Counted from the stretch's first letter, positions 31,370-41,839 are shown. The stretch is 47,422 bases of DNA from Mastigamoeba balamuthi (GCA_902651635.1 CACRSC010000048.1:209327-256748), one strand, 5' to 3'. A program made the numbers and translations. Notes: generated by a model from the letters alone, not told the origin.

Positions 31370-31880
31370 CTTCCGCTACACTTAGCTATGCAATTAATTC
31401 CACTATGCACTGCTACACATATATTTGCTATGCTATGTAGTGGATCACCCTCTGCTACGCATCGCTACATTGGCTCTGCTACACAGTGTAGCAGATCCAT
31501 CCATCGCTATATGCCGCTACATCTGTCTTTGCTACGCCATGTAGCAGAGGTACCTCCACTATACAGTGTAGTGGAGTGTATGTAGCAATGTGTAGTGGCA
31601 GCACCTCTGCTACTCTGTGTAGCGGAGGTGCCCTCGCTATGCCAGGTAGTGGAGGTATTGCCGCTACATGGTGTAGCAGAGCCTGTGTGGCAGTGCGTAG
31701 CAGAGATACCTCCGCTATGCATTGCTACATGTGCTCCGCTATGCTGCGTAGCAGACATACCTCCGCTATGCACAGCTACGCAGGTGCCGCTACACACCAC
31801 TGCTTAAATTCACTTTCGCTACACTATGTAGCAGAGCATGCGTAGCACTGCATAGCAGAACTGGATCTGCTACGGCACGT
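31370..31880. repeat. CTACGC/GCGTAG palindromic repeat block (right)
   Basis: Dense run of units such as CTCTGCTACACAGTGTAGC, GCTATGCTGCGTAGCAG and CTCCGCTATGC, the same family as at 14,270-15,010. On the minus strand the block lies directly upstream of the zinc-knuckle exon. Confidence 0.85.
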
Positions 31881-31903
31881 AAACGTGCTTAACGTGGTTG
31901 CAG

Positions 31904-32040
31904 ACAGAGAGATCGAGGGACTTGATGTCAAGGTCAAGAAGAACTTCTTCTTCGAGTTCTACCAGGGAGGACAAGTTGCCTGCTCGTCTCTGATGGAGGA
32001 CAGGGCCAAGGCTGAGGTGGTAACAATGTCTGTAAAGTAA
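31904..32040 (+). CDS. Terminal exon-like fragment of unknown protein
   Basis: Preceded by an acceptor (GGTTGCAG ends at 31903). It reads DREIEGLDVKVKKNFFFEFY, GGQVACSSLMEDRAKAEVV, TMSVK and a TAA at 32038-32040. The composition is protein-like and there is a clear stop, but I do not recognise the family. It could be the last exon of a gene whose upstream part was displaced by the rearrangement at the neighbouring repeat block. Confidence 0.4.
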
Positions 32041-32478
32041 GCATCAAACTGTCTTTGTAAACAACTCTACAACAGAGCAGACCGGGTTTCGATGGGCAGA
32101 AAAACACGATTTGAATCGGGAAATACACCTAAAACAATTCAGTTATTCAAGAACTGTCGTATTACCTCTTGAAAAGTGCAAAGACAGTGTGAAACCCGGC
32201 TTGGTACTGCTTCATTCGTTTTTCAGACCAAATTGCCAGCTCAATTGCAGACGATTTCCCGCTTTAAATCGGATAAAAAATACGAAATCGGGTAGCCTGC
32301 ATCGAGTTCCATATAATCCCATATTGTCACTACAAAAGACGAATGCCTCTCTGTGGTAGAGAGTTTTGCTTCCAAAACGGCAATCTCTTTTTGGACTGAG
32401 CCATAGTGTGCACAGTTGCTGCCATTTTCCTGTGTGACTATAAGTACCCGATGACACTGCCATTTCTGCTCCTGCAGA

Positions 32479-32578
32479 ATCCACAGTCCCGGATGGCACC
32501 TCGCTGGTTCCCAATGGGAGTCATTCCCCTGATCCTGATGAGAGAACACGTGCGGGCCCAGATCCCCTAACAGCATAT
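32479..32578 (+). pseudogene. Companion gene of element D, left piece
   Basis: Preceded by a CTCCTGCAG acceptor, the frame reads NPQSRMAPRWFPMGVIPLIL, matching NPPLLPLNTRLERRWFSTPV of the A companion (same intron-exon border). A TAA at 32568-32570 interrupts it just before the insertion point of E3. The gene resumes at 40,131. Confidence 0.7.
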
Positions 32579-33359
32579 GTTTTTGCAGCCAAACGAACCA
32601 TTTTACCAGTTTCATGAAAAACACTAAAAAGTGATAATGTCGTTATAAAACGACAATTTGAAAAAAAGCAAAAGTGAAATGTTGTTTTAGAACGACAAAG
32701 TGAAAAATAGAGAAAAACTAAGTCAAAGTTTGGCATAAAATAAAGCAAAAAATGACTAGAAAAATTATAAAGAAAAAGAGAATATTTGCAATAAACAAGA
32801 GAAAATCATATGGTGAATCAGTAACCTTTGTTGGTTGCAAAACATAGAGGTGAGAACAGACATCACCCTCTTATGTGAAGCTCAGCGCTTTCTTTGCGTG
32901 TTGTGCGTGCTGGTGTTGTTGTTGCAGCTTCTTTTTTCTTGGCAGGTGAGGCACGGGATCTCTTGGTCTTTGCTGGAGTAGATTTCGTGACTGAGGACTG
33001 GGTTTTTCTGGCATGGGTACGGGACCGCTGTGGAGCTCTGGTTTTCTCTGAGAAAAAATAATCAGAATAAATTATAGATAAAAACTTACTGGTTTGCGAC
33101 TCTGAGCCTGCTGAAGACTCTGCACTTTTGACTTCTTCACTTTCTGCACTGGAGTCATCTGAATTGTTCGCAGCACCCTGCTCACTTGCTCTAACCTGCT
33201 TGGCCTGTACATTTTCATGTTGAAAAACTAATAAAAAAGGGAAAATGTACCTCAGCGAGACGTTGTTCTGCCAGCTCTTTTATTTGTCTCTCCTCTATTC
33301 AGTTATATTAAAATTAGAAACAACCAAACAATCTTTTGTTTATAAACCTTTTTGAGAGG

Positions 33360-33680
33360 CAGAGGTGGACTCGACCTCTGCTGCTGCCCTGGCTGTCTCT
33401 GCTGCTCTGGCTTCCTCTGCTGCCTTGGCTGTCTCTGCTGCCTTTGCTGCCTCTGCTGCCTCTGCTGCCTTGGCTGCCTCTGCTGCCTTTGCTGACTCTG
33501 CTGCCTGCTGCCTTTGCTGACTCTGCTGCCTGCTGCCTTTGCTGCCTCTACTGCCTTGGCTGCCTTGGCTGCCCTGGCTTCCTGTGCTGCCTCTGCTGCC
33601 TTGGCTCCCTCTGCTGCGTTAGCTGCCTCTGCTGCCTTGGCTGTCTTGGGGGCCTCTGCTGCCTGAGCTTGTGTTACCTC
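33360..33680. repeat. 18-nt repeat (TGCCTCTGCTGCCTTGGC type)
   Basis: Imperfect tandem repeat. On the minus strand it encodes Ala/Lys/Glu-rich segments (KAAEAANAAEGAKAAEAAQE) of the E3 companion protein and, after a frame change, a Gln/Arg run. Confidence 0.8.
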
Positions 33681-35137
33681 CACCACCGTTGCTTCCTCCA
33701 CTTCCTGTGCTGCAACTGCTTCTGCAGACACAGTTTCTGGTGCTGTCGGTATGTGGTATCCAACAGCTGAAAAAATGAGTAAAAATCAGAAAAAAATCAA
33801 ATTACGTTTCAGAAGTCCCCTCAGGGTTACGGCTGCCTCTTCTCCTTGCATCCATATCTGAGTCAGTGCAGAGCACACACGGGACTCTCTGGCAAAGTCC
33901 CATTCACTGAAGAAGACCTATAAAATTGTGAGTTGAAAAGCTAGATGACAGGCTTATGTATTTGGCCTCATTGCCGAAGCACATGGTGATTGTGGTATTC
34001 CTGTCTCCCAGATGAAGGGTTGCCTCATACAGCTGCCCAACCACTGGCATCTCTGCTGGTCCCGGGGCCCAGTGCGCTGCCCTGTACAGAGGTGGTTTGG
34101 GCATCAACTTTCCTAGCAGAGAGTCCAGCACTGCCAGGAAGATCATGTCATACTCTTTGATCAGGGGCTTCGAGGGAGAGGAAACTACAACCTCGGCCTT
34201 GCACTTGCGCTGCCCTGCTGTTGCTGAGGAAGAGAGAGGTTTCTCTTCATCCATCATAATGACCTCCTCCTTGAGGGGCTGCGCACTCACTGCTGTGCCT
34301 GGCTCTTCCTGTGCTACTTCACCTGGTGCTAGTGCTGGCTGTGTCTGTGGAATAGGAGTCTTGCCTGCCGAGATCTGTGTCTTGCTCTCTCCCCAGCGCT
34401 TCTTGTATGGTCTTTTCTTCTTCTTGTTGCTCAGCACCTTGGGGTTCCAGGCCTCATCCTCTGCTTCTTTCGGGGAATCAAGATCCGAGTCCTTATCAGC
34501 CCTGAACCTCTTGGTCATGCCGCTCTCCTTCAACCACTTGTGCAGGTTCTCCCTGCTGGTAAGTGGTACAGTGATTATGGCATGAAGAGCCCTGATCTGA
34601 TTATGTGCCTCGACATTGCAGAATGCCTAGGCAGCACATTAGACAGAATGCATAGAGTTAAGAATACCAAGAGGGACAGAGTCCGAGCCGAGAGATAGAT
34701 CAACTTCTTTGCTGGCAGCTCCATGCACATCTTCTTCAACTCCTCTTGGGTTTCTACCTTCATGGCACTCCATGCGATGCCCATTTCCTTGATAAGCCTG
34801 GCCTGTCTGCTTGTGTCCTTGTTGTGCATCAGCTCATCCCACCCTGCCTTGCTCTGCAGTCTGAATGCTACTTCAGCATTCGACCTGGGAAGGATTTGCC
34901 TGTGGATCATGTTAATTGGAAATGAGAATGAGAAGTTTACTTTTCTTGCTCAAGGTCTCTCATCAGGGAATAGAGCGTCATGTGGCCTACAGTAGCAGTC
35001 GTCCTGTTCACTGCTGCACTGTACCACTGGCAGTGCTCAAACGTCATGGGCTGGAACAGATTGCAGTAGGGAAGTTTGACCTTCTTCCAGTTCTCTGGCT
35101 TTATCTGATCCTCGTGCTCCTCGAACATCATTGGCTG

Positions 35138-36085
35138 TAGAATTGTGACAGTTAGAAGGTGTCGCCAAAGTGACAGTTGAGAGGTATCACGAAAGCAACA
35201 GTTGAGGTGGGCAATATGAAAGGACAGTAACATGAAATGCAACAAAAAGTACCATTTGAGTAGCAACCCAGCTGATGATCTGATGCATACCCTCCATCAC
35301 AATGAGGGCAACAGGAAACACCTGGATGAAGTCGATGAAGCTTCCTTTGCGAAACCCCTTGGAGAGCATTGTTTTGATGTACTTTGCAATGTCATTCCAG
35401 TTGGGATTACAAAGAAACGACCACACCTGGATCTGTATGATTTGTTAGACAGTATGCAATATAATCAATAACCTGTCCAACTTCGATTTCGATTCCTGTC
35501 GACAGCTTGATTGACTCCTGGAATGTCTGCAGATTCATCTTCTTGCTGTTGAACTGCTTCTTCACATTCCCTGCCGTGTTCTTGTACTGCTTGCCAGTTA
35601 TCTTCTTCAAGTGGCTCTGCTTGCATATCTCCTTGATGCATGTCTCGAACTCTGCCTGTTGCTGTAGTGGAGCCCCTTCTCTATGTAGTTGTAGAAGGCC
35701 TGTGCTATCTTGAGGCAGTGCTCGACGTACATCTGCTGCTTCTTCAGAGCTGCTTCTGCTCTGCATAGTCCTGTCAAATTTTGTGTTTAGTGAAAAGATA
35801 TGATCAGTGTTGTGAAAGCAATAGTTGAAAAGTGTCGCAAAAGCTACAGTTGAAAAGTGTCGCGAAAGCTACAGTTGAAAAGTGTCACAAAAGTGACATT
35901 TGAAAAGTGTCACTAAAGTGACAGTTAAAAAGGTATCGCGAAATCGACAGTTGAAAAGTGTCGCAAAAGCAACAGTTGAAAAAGTATTGTAATAGCGACA
36001 GTTGAAAAAGTGTCATGATAGTGACAGTTGAAAAAAGTCATGAAAGTAACAGTTGAAAAAGTGTCGCTAAAGTAACAGTGGAAAG
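35138..36085 (-). repeat. Array of ~26-nt repeats with GTGTCGC...GCGACA palindromes (left set)
   Basis: Unit GTGTCGCNAAAGYRACAGTTGAAAA (IUPAC, spelled in two parts: GTGTCGCNAAAGYRACAG + TTGAAAA), about ten copies at 35,818-36,085 and three more at 35,138-35,205. They lie in non-coding gaps of the E3 companion gene. Each unit contains an imperfect palindrome GTGTCRC/GYGACA with a 4-5 nt centre. Confidence 0.85.
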
Positions 36086-36433
36086 AAGGAACTGTGTAAC
36101 ATGTAATGGAAGATCATACCTTCTTTCTCCTCTCACTTTTCCTTCTCCTTTTCCGATTTCTGAGAAATTATCCAGAATGATGAGAAATGTTCATGAAAGG
36201 TTCACAGAGGGTGTAGGTGTGAGATGTGGGATATCGGGTGTGGGGTGTGGGTAAATATGGCATACTGCTGCTCCTGCTGTTGCTTCTGCTGTTGGATAAG
36301 GGGATAACGATGGCAGAGGTGATTCTGCAGGTACTGCATAATCCTGCTGGTGCTTCACAGTCTCTGTCTGCACCACCTCTGCTGGCCTCTTCAGAGGTGG
36401 TGCAGCATGTTGTGCAGGTGTCTTCTCTGTCAT

Positions 36434-36606
36434 GTGTTTTGAAAAGACTCTAAAATATCAAGATTTGTTTCTCTCTTTAAATAAAATCTACAAATATCAT
36501 GATATTTGTATCTTCTCATTATCATCTTATAGCATTTCTAAGATAACTTGCGGTTCTTTAGATACAACCTTTGCCTTTCAAATTCCCTTCAAAATCCAAA
36601 TCCCAA
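36434..36606. promoter_or_regulatory. Divergent promoter gap of element E3
   Basis: A 173-bp AT-rich gap between the start codons of the companion gene (36433) and the piggyBac-like gene (36607). It contains an ATATCA/TGATATTTG inverted pair (36,459-36,507). The 26-nt repeat arrays lie on each side, within the first introns. Confidence 0.5.
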
Positions 36607-36789
36607 ATGGCCAGGCACACAGGTAAAACCGTGCACTGTGGCAACTGTGGCAGAAAGCTTGGCAGAAGTGCCCGCAAGAGGACTGCAGAAACTGTTCATA
36701 CACAGGTAAGCTAAAAATAGTATCTAATACTGTTTTGAAATTTTACAATTGATAGTATTTCATTTGAGATTTTCTCAATTTTGTCTGTT

Positions 36790-37025
36790 TTTAGTGTCAC
36801 TTTAGCGATACTTTTCAACTGTCACTTTCGTTACACCTTTTCAACTGTTGCTTTCATGATACCTTTTCAACTGTCGCTATCATGACACTTTTTCAACTGT
36901 TGCTTTAGCGACACTTTTCAAATGTCACTTTCATGATACTTTTCAAATGTCGCTTTTGTGACACTTTTTAACTGTCACTTTCGTGACACCTTTTCAACTG
37001 TTACTATTGTGACACTTTTTCTACC
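36790..37025 (+). repeat. Array of ~26-nt repeats, inverted relative to the left set
   Basis: About nine units of CTTTTCAACTGTCGCTTTNG then TGACA, filling most of intron 1 of the piggyBac-like gene. They are the reverse complement of the units at 35,818-36,085. Confidence 0.85.
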
Positions 37026-37284
37026 ATAGCTACTCTGAATCTAACACTCTTTCAGGTGTGGTCCAACCACAACAATGGATCTGCTGCTGCACATGTTCAA
37101 GATGGGATTCAAGGACATTCAGTTGACATACCAGCTACTTGCATGACTCCTCTGCTGTTCTTTATGCTATTCTTCACTGAATCCTTTCTGACTCTTATCT
37201 GTGAGTTTACCAATCAACGAGTTCTGGAGAAACTGGCATCGACAACAAATCCCCCAATGCTCAGTCATCCTGGATGCTGGACTA

Positions 37285-37620
37285 ATCAGAAGCTCTGCTC
37301 TCTCACGCATAGGCGGTCTATAGAACGTCCCACTGTCAATCGCAATCGAGGGCTGAAGAGGGGGGGGAGGGGGGGGGCACACCCTTCCAAGTACGATGCT
37401 GTCGCGTGTGCAAGCTTCACCAGCACCCCACGCACGCACGGTGCCTTGGCGTTCTGCGACCCGCTTTTGATCTGCTTGAGCAGCGACTTCACGTCTGCAA
37501 CGCCCACCCCCTTTGGAGCGGCCACGACCTCAACCTCCTGGCATCAGTTCAACGGTGGTGAGAGCATGCCACGCAAGCAGTCTGTGCACAGAGATACGGC
37601 CATCGCTTTCCAGCGGTTGG
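37285..37620 (-). other. GC-rich insert within the piggyBac-like gene, possible captured exon
   Basis: This stretch breaks the piggyBac frame between LASTTNPPM and WQELLGFI and is much more GC-rich than its surroundings. On the minus strand it holds an open frame (37525-37286) starting MAAPKGVGVADVKSLLKQIK and continuing to LVKLAHATASYLEG, followed by a donor-like GTGTGC and a pyrimidine-rich run. That looks like an exon with its 3' intron start. No known family was recognised. Confidence 0.5.
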
Positions 37621-39182
37621 AGAGCTGCCATTGATTGGCAGGAGCTTCTTGGCTTTATTGTCATTGTACTGTATAGCAGGCATTATAATATATCACTGCG
37701 TAAGCTGTGGAGCAGGGAACAGGGCATTGATTGTATAAAGTGCTGTATGTCATGGCAGCAGTTTGTGGATATCAAAAATAATCTGCACTTTGCTCCAACC
37801 AGATCTGCAAGCGATGACAGAAAGGATTTTCTTTTGAGACCCCTACTTCTGATGTTCAACACTGCTGCTAAGATGTTCTGGATTCCTGGTCAGCACAACA
37901 CCATTGATGATACAATATGCAGTCATAAAAACAGATGTGCTCTTTACTCTTATGGTGGCCAAGGAAAACCACATCCAAATGGAAATATCTTGGACATACT
38001 CGTTAATGACAACTACATCTGGCACATTTCGCTCAGGGGTGTAGATGAAGAACCCCAAGGGCAGGTAATCTGCAAATCGTTATTCCTTCTCAACACTATC
38101 AGGTTCTTCTGCACAGAACTCAGTCCTTGTGCCTGACGCTTCCTCCACGTCCGGGCTATCTTCTATGCATAGATCAGGGCTACTCCACATGGGAGACTGC
38201 CCAATGGCTTCATGCAAATGACTGGGGATTCACTATTTCCATGACAGCCAGGTCTCCTTCCTGGCTCTGGGCAAATGGGCTGTGCTCCCCCAAGCTCAAG
38301 CAGGACGAAATGCGAATCTCAGTATCCCCTGATGGTTCTTTGGCTGCTCTGGCCTGGAGAGACAATGGCGAAGTCCATCTTCTCACAAACCTGATTCCTC
38401 CTGATACTGTTTGTCTCTGTCTCACCAGACCCAAGAAGAGGGGAACCTCTTATTAAAAGCAGTGGAAAGAGGTGTCTGCCATAGCAGAGTGGTACAGGAG
38501 TGAATACCATGCTGTTGATGCTGTAAATGCCAGATCGGGTTTACTTCACTCCCGGCACTACAGGCAGCTCAAGTGGACTATTCCTAACTTCCATCTAATT
38601 GTTATGCTGTGTAACCAGAATGCTTATCATCTCTATTGCATGCAAAACAAAAGTGAGGTATCAATGGATGCCTTTACTGATGCTTTTGTACATGATGCTC
38701 TATTTCAAATGGTTCAGCACACACACTACTATTACAAGCCATCATTCAGCTCCTGTATTCCCTCAGATGCCCAGTTGGGCCATGCATGTCACACGATCTG
38801 CCGTGTCTCCTCTTCCCATTACTGCTCCTATTGCTGGTTCACAAAGAGGAAGAGGTCTTCAAGCAACTACCTGTGCACCAAATGCAGGCTGATGCTTCAT
38901 AAGAAATGTGTGTTACTTCACAACACCACTCACTGGTCAGGAACAGCAAGACTTGCACTGCAAAAATCAAAAGTCAGAATGTCCAAAAGAAAAACAAAGT
39001 TGGTAGTGCCAGCTGTTCCTGTAACAGACACCACCATCACACCCAGAAACAAGAAAAGCAGAGGCTTTGGTGGTCGCTCTGTCATAACATCTTCTTCCTC
39101 CAAGCCCTCCACCATCCCTTCATCTTTTTCCGTGGCAAGGCCTCCTCTTGCTCAGGTTCACTTGCCTGCGTCATTCAGATGA

Positions 39183-39959
39183 GCTAACCTGCCCTATAAC
39201 CACAACAACTGCTGTCATTTGAGCAGTGCTGTTGTTGGTTTCTATTCGGGCCTGTGTCAGAACCCTGCTGGACTTCAGCTGCTGTCTGCTCCACCTACAT
39301 GCCAGAGTATGGCTGTGTTGCAGCAGATTCATCAGCAGAGGTTCACTCAGTCCTCTTTTGATGAGCTCTACTACGGTCCCTCTGGTTCCAGGCCAATGCC
39401 CATGCAGTCATCTGATATTTGGTTCTCTGCTTTTAGGCCTGCTATACAATTTCAGTGTGAAATTTCAGGAACATGTCCCATTCACGGGCCAGTTGTAAGT
39501 TCAAGGCCATTCTTATCAGCAAATTCAGATGTGGCCGATCCCCTTCAGGCCATCAGGTTGTACATAGAACATGGTCATAACATGCACTGCAATGCATCCA
39601 TTTACATAGATCCATCTGCTGATGTAGCAGATGCTCAGTGTCCCTGCACACTGGACATCAACACAACACACTACACATTCTCACCTCTTGTTATCTTTGT
39701 CAACCAGACAACACAACAGAACCCCTTCATTTTCACAGTACCAGACAAGTTTAGGCAGAACTACACATCTGCTTTTCTTCCTAATGAGGTGCACACTTTC
39801 GGTCTGTATGCACTCATACACTTTCAGCACTCACACTGGTATGTATTCTTCAGGTATCACTCTTCATGGTACTGCTTTAATGATGTTCTTAATTCAGTCT
39901 CATACATTCCTCCACACACACAAATCACTGGTAACATAGCAATTTTAACAAAATTGTAA
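39183..39959 (+). CDS. Ubiquitin-hydrolase-like cysteine peptidase domain behind the transposase
   Basis: Same frame as the transposase, separated from it only by the TGA at 39180-39182. It starts ANLPYNHNNCCHLSSAVVGF, like the Cys box of USP/UCH-type peptidases (N-x-x-N-x-C, then Ser and a helix). It ends with FGLYALIHFQHSHWYVFF and SSWYCFNDVLNSV, like the His box (Y.L...H....HWY) and the final Asn/Asp (W..FND) of the same family. TAA near 39,957. About 258 codons, small for a USP. It could be read by TGA readthrough, from a separate start, or be a broken fusion. A role in removing ubiquitin-like tags is inferred from the motif pattern only. Confidence 0.5.
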   Translation, partial: ANLPYNHNNCCHLSSAVVGFYSGLCQNPAGLQLLSAPPTCQSMAVLQQIHQQRFTQSSFDELYYGPSGSRPMPMQSSDIWFSAFRPAIQFQCEISGTCPIHGPVVSSRPFLSANSDVADPLQAIRLYIEHGHNMHCNASIYIDPSADVADAQCPCTLDINTTHYTFSPLVIFVNQTTQQNPFIFTVPDKFRQNYTSAFLPNEVHTFGLYALIHFQHSHWYVFFRYHSSWYCFNDVLNSVSYIPPHTQITGNIAILTKL

Positions 39960-40130
39960 TAAAAAACAATGATTTTTCTGCTGATCAATTTCGTTCAAAT
40001 ATAATGTCATTTTGAAACGACATTCTCTGTTTTTCTAATTTCAAAATGTCGTTTCAAAATGACATATTTTTTCCTACTTAGTTTTTTCAATGAAACTGGT
40101 AAAATGGTACGTTTGGCTGCAAAGACATAT

Positions 40131-41835
40131 ACACTACAACCTCGTCGTGAACTTCCTCTTCAGCAAGGCCCATGATAAGTTCATGTCGTTGCTCAAGTTC
40201 ACCTTTCTCATGTTAAAGTCCGATCCCCTCGAGATTCTGCATGAGAGCTCGAAGCCAACCATCAACTACACGTCTATCCATGGCCTGCTGCAGTTCCTGT
40301 CGGTTGCCATGCTGGAGCTTCCTAATGATGGGGAAAAGCTCATGAAGCACTACATGACGGAGGTCAGCTTCGAGCACTGTCTTCTTGAGATTGGAGCTCC
40401 TTTCGGTCTTGCTTCTCTCTGCTGGGCATTGCGCTCGAGGGTTTGCAACTATAGGACACGCAATCTGCTCATCAATGACACCAATTCCATCTCTGGGTCT
40501 CGTTATTTGTCACACGATTAAATGTTCTTTTATGTGTTGCTTTTATTTTTCTTCCTTACAACATTGAAGAAGAACTTCTGTTTTATCGTATGTAACTAAG
40601 TCTATTCTTTACTTTTCCTACTTAATGTTATCTGCAGGTTACTTAAGATAACATTAATGAAACAAGTAAAGCAGCCTCAGGTTATTAATAGTTCTAAGGT
40701 TGTTCTCAGTGTCATACAACAGCCTCAGTGACTTCAAGAAGCTGGACACCGATGAATGGGCCCCTTTCTCACTGCAGGACGTGGTGCCTACAGTGCCCAG
40801 ATCATGGGTACATCCATACTGTTAGTTCACTTTTTACCAAGGCTCAGATCCTTCCTTCTCAGAGGGTTCGTCCACTGATGACTGTTCAGCAGCTGCCAGT
40901 GCTTCTTCTTTCCAGTCTACATTCAAACCACGTCGACTCCCCCCGAGTGTTCTCTCTCAGTTGCGGACCAGTGATACCTTTGACTCCAGCATGTCAGCAG
41001 AGCAGACTGCTCCATCGTCGTCTCCTGCACCCTGTCAGTTGTCAGGTTCTCCCTGATTATTTTCCCTCTTACTCTATCTTACATCTGATCAGACCTTTAT
41101 CCTCCCTGCTGGCATGGAGGCAGTCAAGACCACTGACGAAACTGATCATCCAGTCAGGATGCTCGTTAACAAACCCCAGAGCTTTGATGAAGGTATTTTT
41201 CCTGTCCCTCATCTTCTTCCTTCTAATCATGTACAGGTTTCTCCAGCCACGATTATTTTACCCCTATCAATCTGACTTGTCCGACAACTCTGTCAGTGTC
41301 AGTGACGAGCAGGTCTCAACTCCTGGATCCATGGACCAGTTGTATGCCAGAGAGTCCAACAAAGAGCCTGGTAATGAGGAAGACGAGACTGCTGTGGAGA
41401 CTGACGACCTGACCAGCAAGAAAGGCAAGAGCCCGACCAAGAAGCAGAAGCCCAAGAGCTCAGCCGCATCTGCAGATATCAACCCGACCCTGCAGTTCCA
41501 CACCTGAGCTCGAGACAGGTGCTTCCACCAAACCACGGGCTCGGGCTGACCTGACCTTGAAGCAGCTCCTTGACCTCAATAGTACTTTGCTTTTTTTTTG
41601 TAAACTCACCTTTATTCAGAGGAAAAACTGAAGTCAACCCAGAACCTGTTTGACCTCAGTGATGACTCATCTGATTTCTCTTCAGCCGACCAGGCCCCAG
41701 AGGAGCAAGCAGACAAGCACAAGGACTCTGAGAAGCCCATTGTATCTGAGAAGCCTGACGAGACTAAGAAGCCTGAGAAGCACCTTGATGATCATCTGGT
41801 CCTGCTGCTGTGCTGGAACAAGGAGACCTGATACA
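40131..41835 (+). pseudogene. Companion gene of element D, right piece
   Basis: Resumes after E3 with IHYNLVVNFLFSKAHDKFMS, aligning with IHYDLVVHFLTPAARQSFLD in A, and runs to TRNLLINDTNSISGSRYL (stop near 40,521). Further exons: SYNSLSDFKKLDTDEWAPF (about 40,712), FKPRRLPPSVLSQLRTSDTF (about 40,920), then the tail SVSVSDEQVSTPGSMDQL, KGKSPTKKQKPKSSAAS. After a short intron come LFDLSDDSSDFSSADQAP and KPDETKKPEKHLDDH, with a TGA at 41829-41831. Exon order is the same as in C. Several stops are present. Confidence 0.7.
40607..40671. repeat. Long imperfect hairpin in an intron of copy D
   Basis: CTTTACTTTTCCTACTTAAT (start of the left arm, 40607-40633) pairs with the reverse of 40646-40671. 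The inner 11 bp TAATGTTATCT are perfect, with loop GCAGGTTACTTA. A TTATCGTA half-site lies just before it (about 40,584). Confidence 0.75.
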
Positions 41836-41839
41836 GCAG

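Larger units (their letters stand above)
32863..36433 (-). pseudogene. Companion protein gene of element E3
   Basis: The first exon (36433-36191) starts MTEKTPAQHAAPPLKRPAEV. Then come a helical exon with KKQQMYVEHCLKIAQAFYN and, after a probable frameshift (about 35,655), FETCIKEICKQSHLKKITGK. Next are WSFLCNPNWNDIAKYIKTML (35.4 kb), PENWKKVKLPYCN (35.08 kb, matching the NWNK..YP motif of A and B), and KAGWDELMHNKDTSRQA (34.8 kb). A long exon (34.55-33.9 kb) ends TMCFGNEAKYISLSSSFS, which resembles TLWFALRNRASYLRLSRTS in A. Then come an Ala/Lys/Gln-repeat block (33.73-33.36 kb) and a histone-tail-like end (TKSTPAKTKRSRASPAKKKE) with stop at 32863-32865. Tentatively the same family as A-D. 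Confidence 0.55.
36607..39182 (+). pseudogene. piggyBac-like transposase of element E3 (one stop, one insert)
   Basis: Exon 36607-36705 starts MARHTGKTVHCGNCGRKLG. The first intron (36706-37055) holds the right repeat array. Exon 2 from 37056 has the piggyBac N-terminal pattern LLFFMLFFTESFLTLICEFTN. A foreign GC-rich insert (about 37,285-37,620) follows. The catalytic core then reads WQELLGFIVIVLY, HNTIDDTICSHKNRCAL (first Asp), an intron 38065-38123 that keeps the frame, GYLLCIDQGYSTWETAQWLH (second Asp), a TAA at 38454-38456, and YHAVDAVNARSGLLHSRHY (third Asp). It ends with a Cys/His zinc-binding domain (HTICRVSS, CSYCW, CTKC, HKKC). Stop at 39180-39182. Cuts and rejoins DNA in the family; this copy looks inactive. 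Confidence 0.85.
32579..40125. mobile_element. Element E3: piggyBac-type multi-gene transposon inserted into element D
   Basis: The terminal inverted repeats are 32579-32625 and 40080-40125, sharing GCAGCCAAACG, ACCATTTTACCAGTTTCAT and GAAAAA. They are flanked by CATAT on both sides (32574-32578 and 40126-40130). Excising the element restores the reading of companion gene D. Just inside the ends are TGTCGTTTTAAAACGACA-like palindromes (32637-32700 and 40000-40065). The contents are a leftward companion gene, a rightward piggyBac-like transposase and a peptidase-like domain. Length 7,547 bp. Confidence 0.85.

Noticed and set aside
35818-37025. CRISPR-like array of short repeats
   Set aside because: The units abut with no unique spacers, occur in two inverted sets inside introns, and the host is eukaryotic.
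9858-39182. Alternative genetic code with TGA as sense
   Set aside because: Many genes show in-frame TGA, but TAA and TAG also interrupt frames. At one site A has TGA where B has TGG, and clear genes end at TGA. Decay explains the stops.
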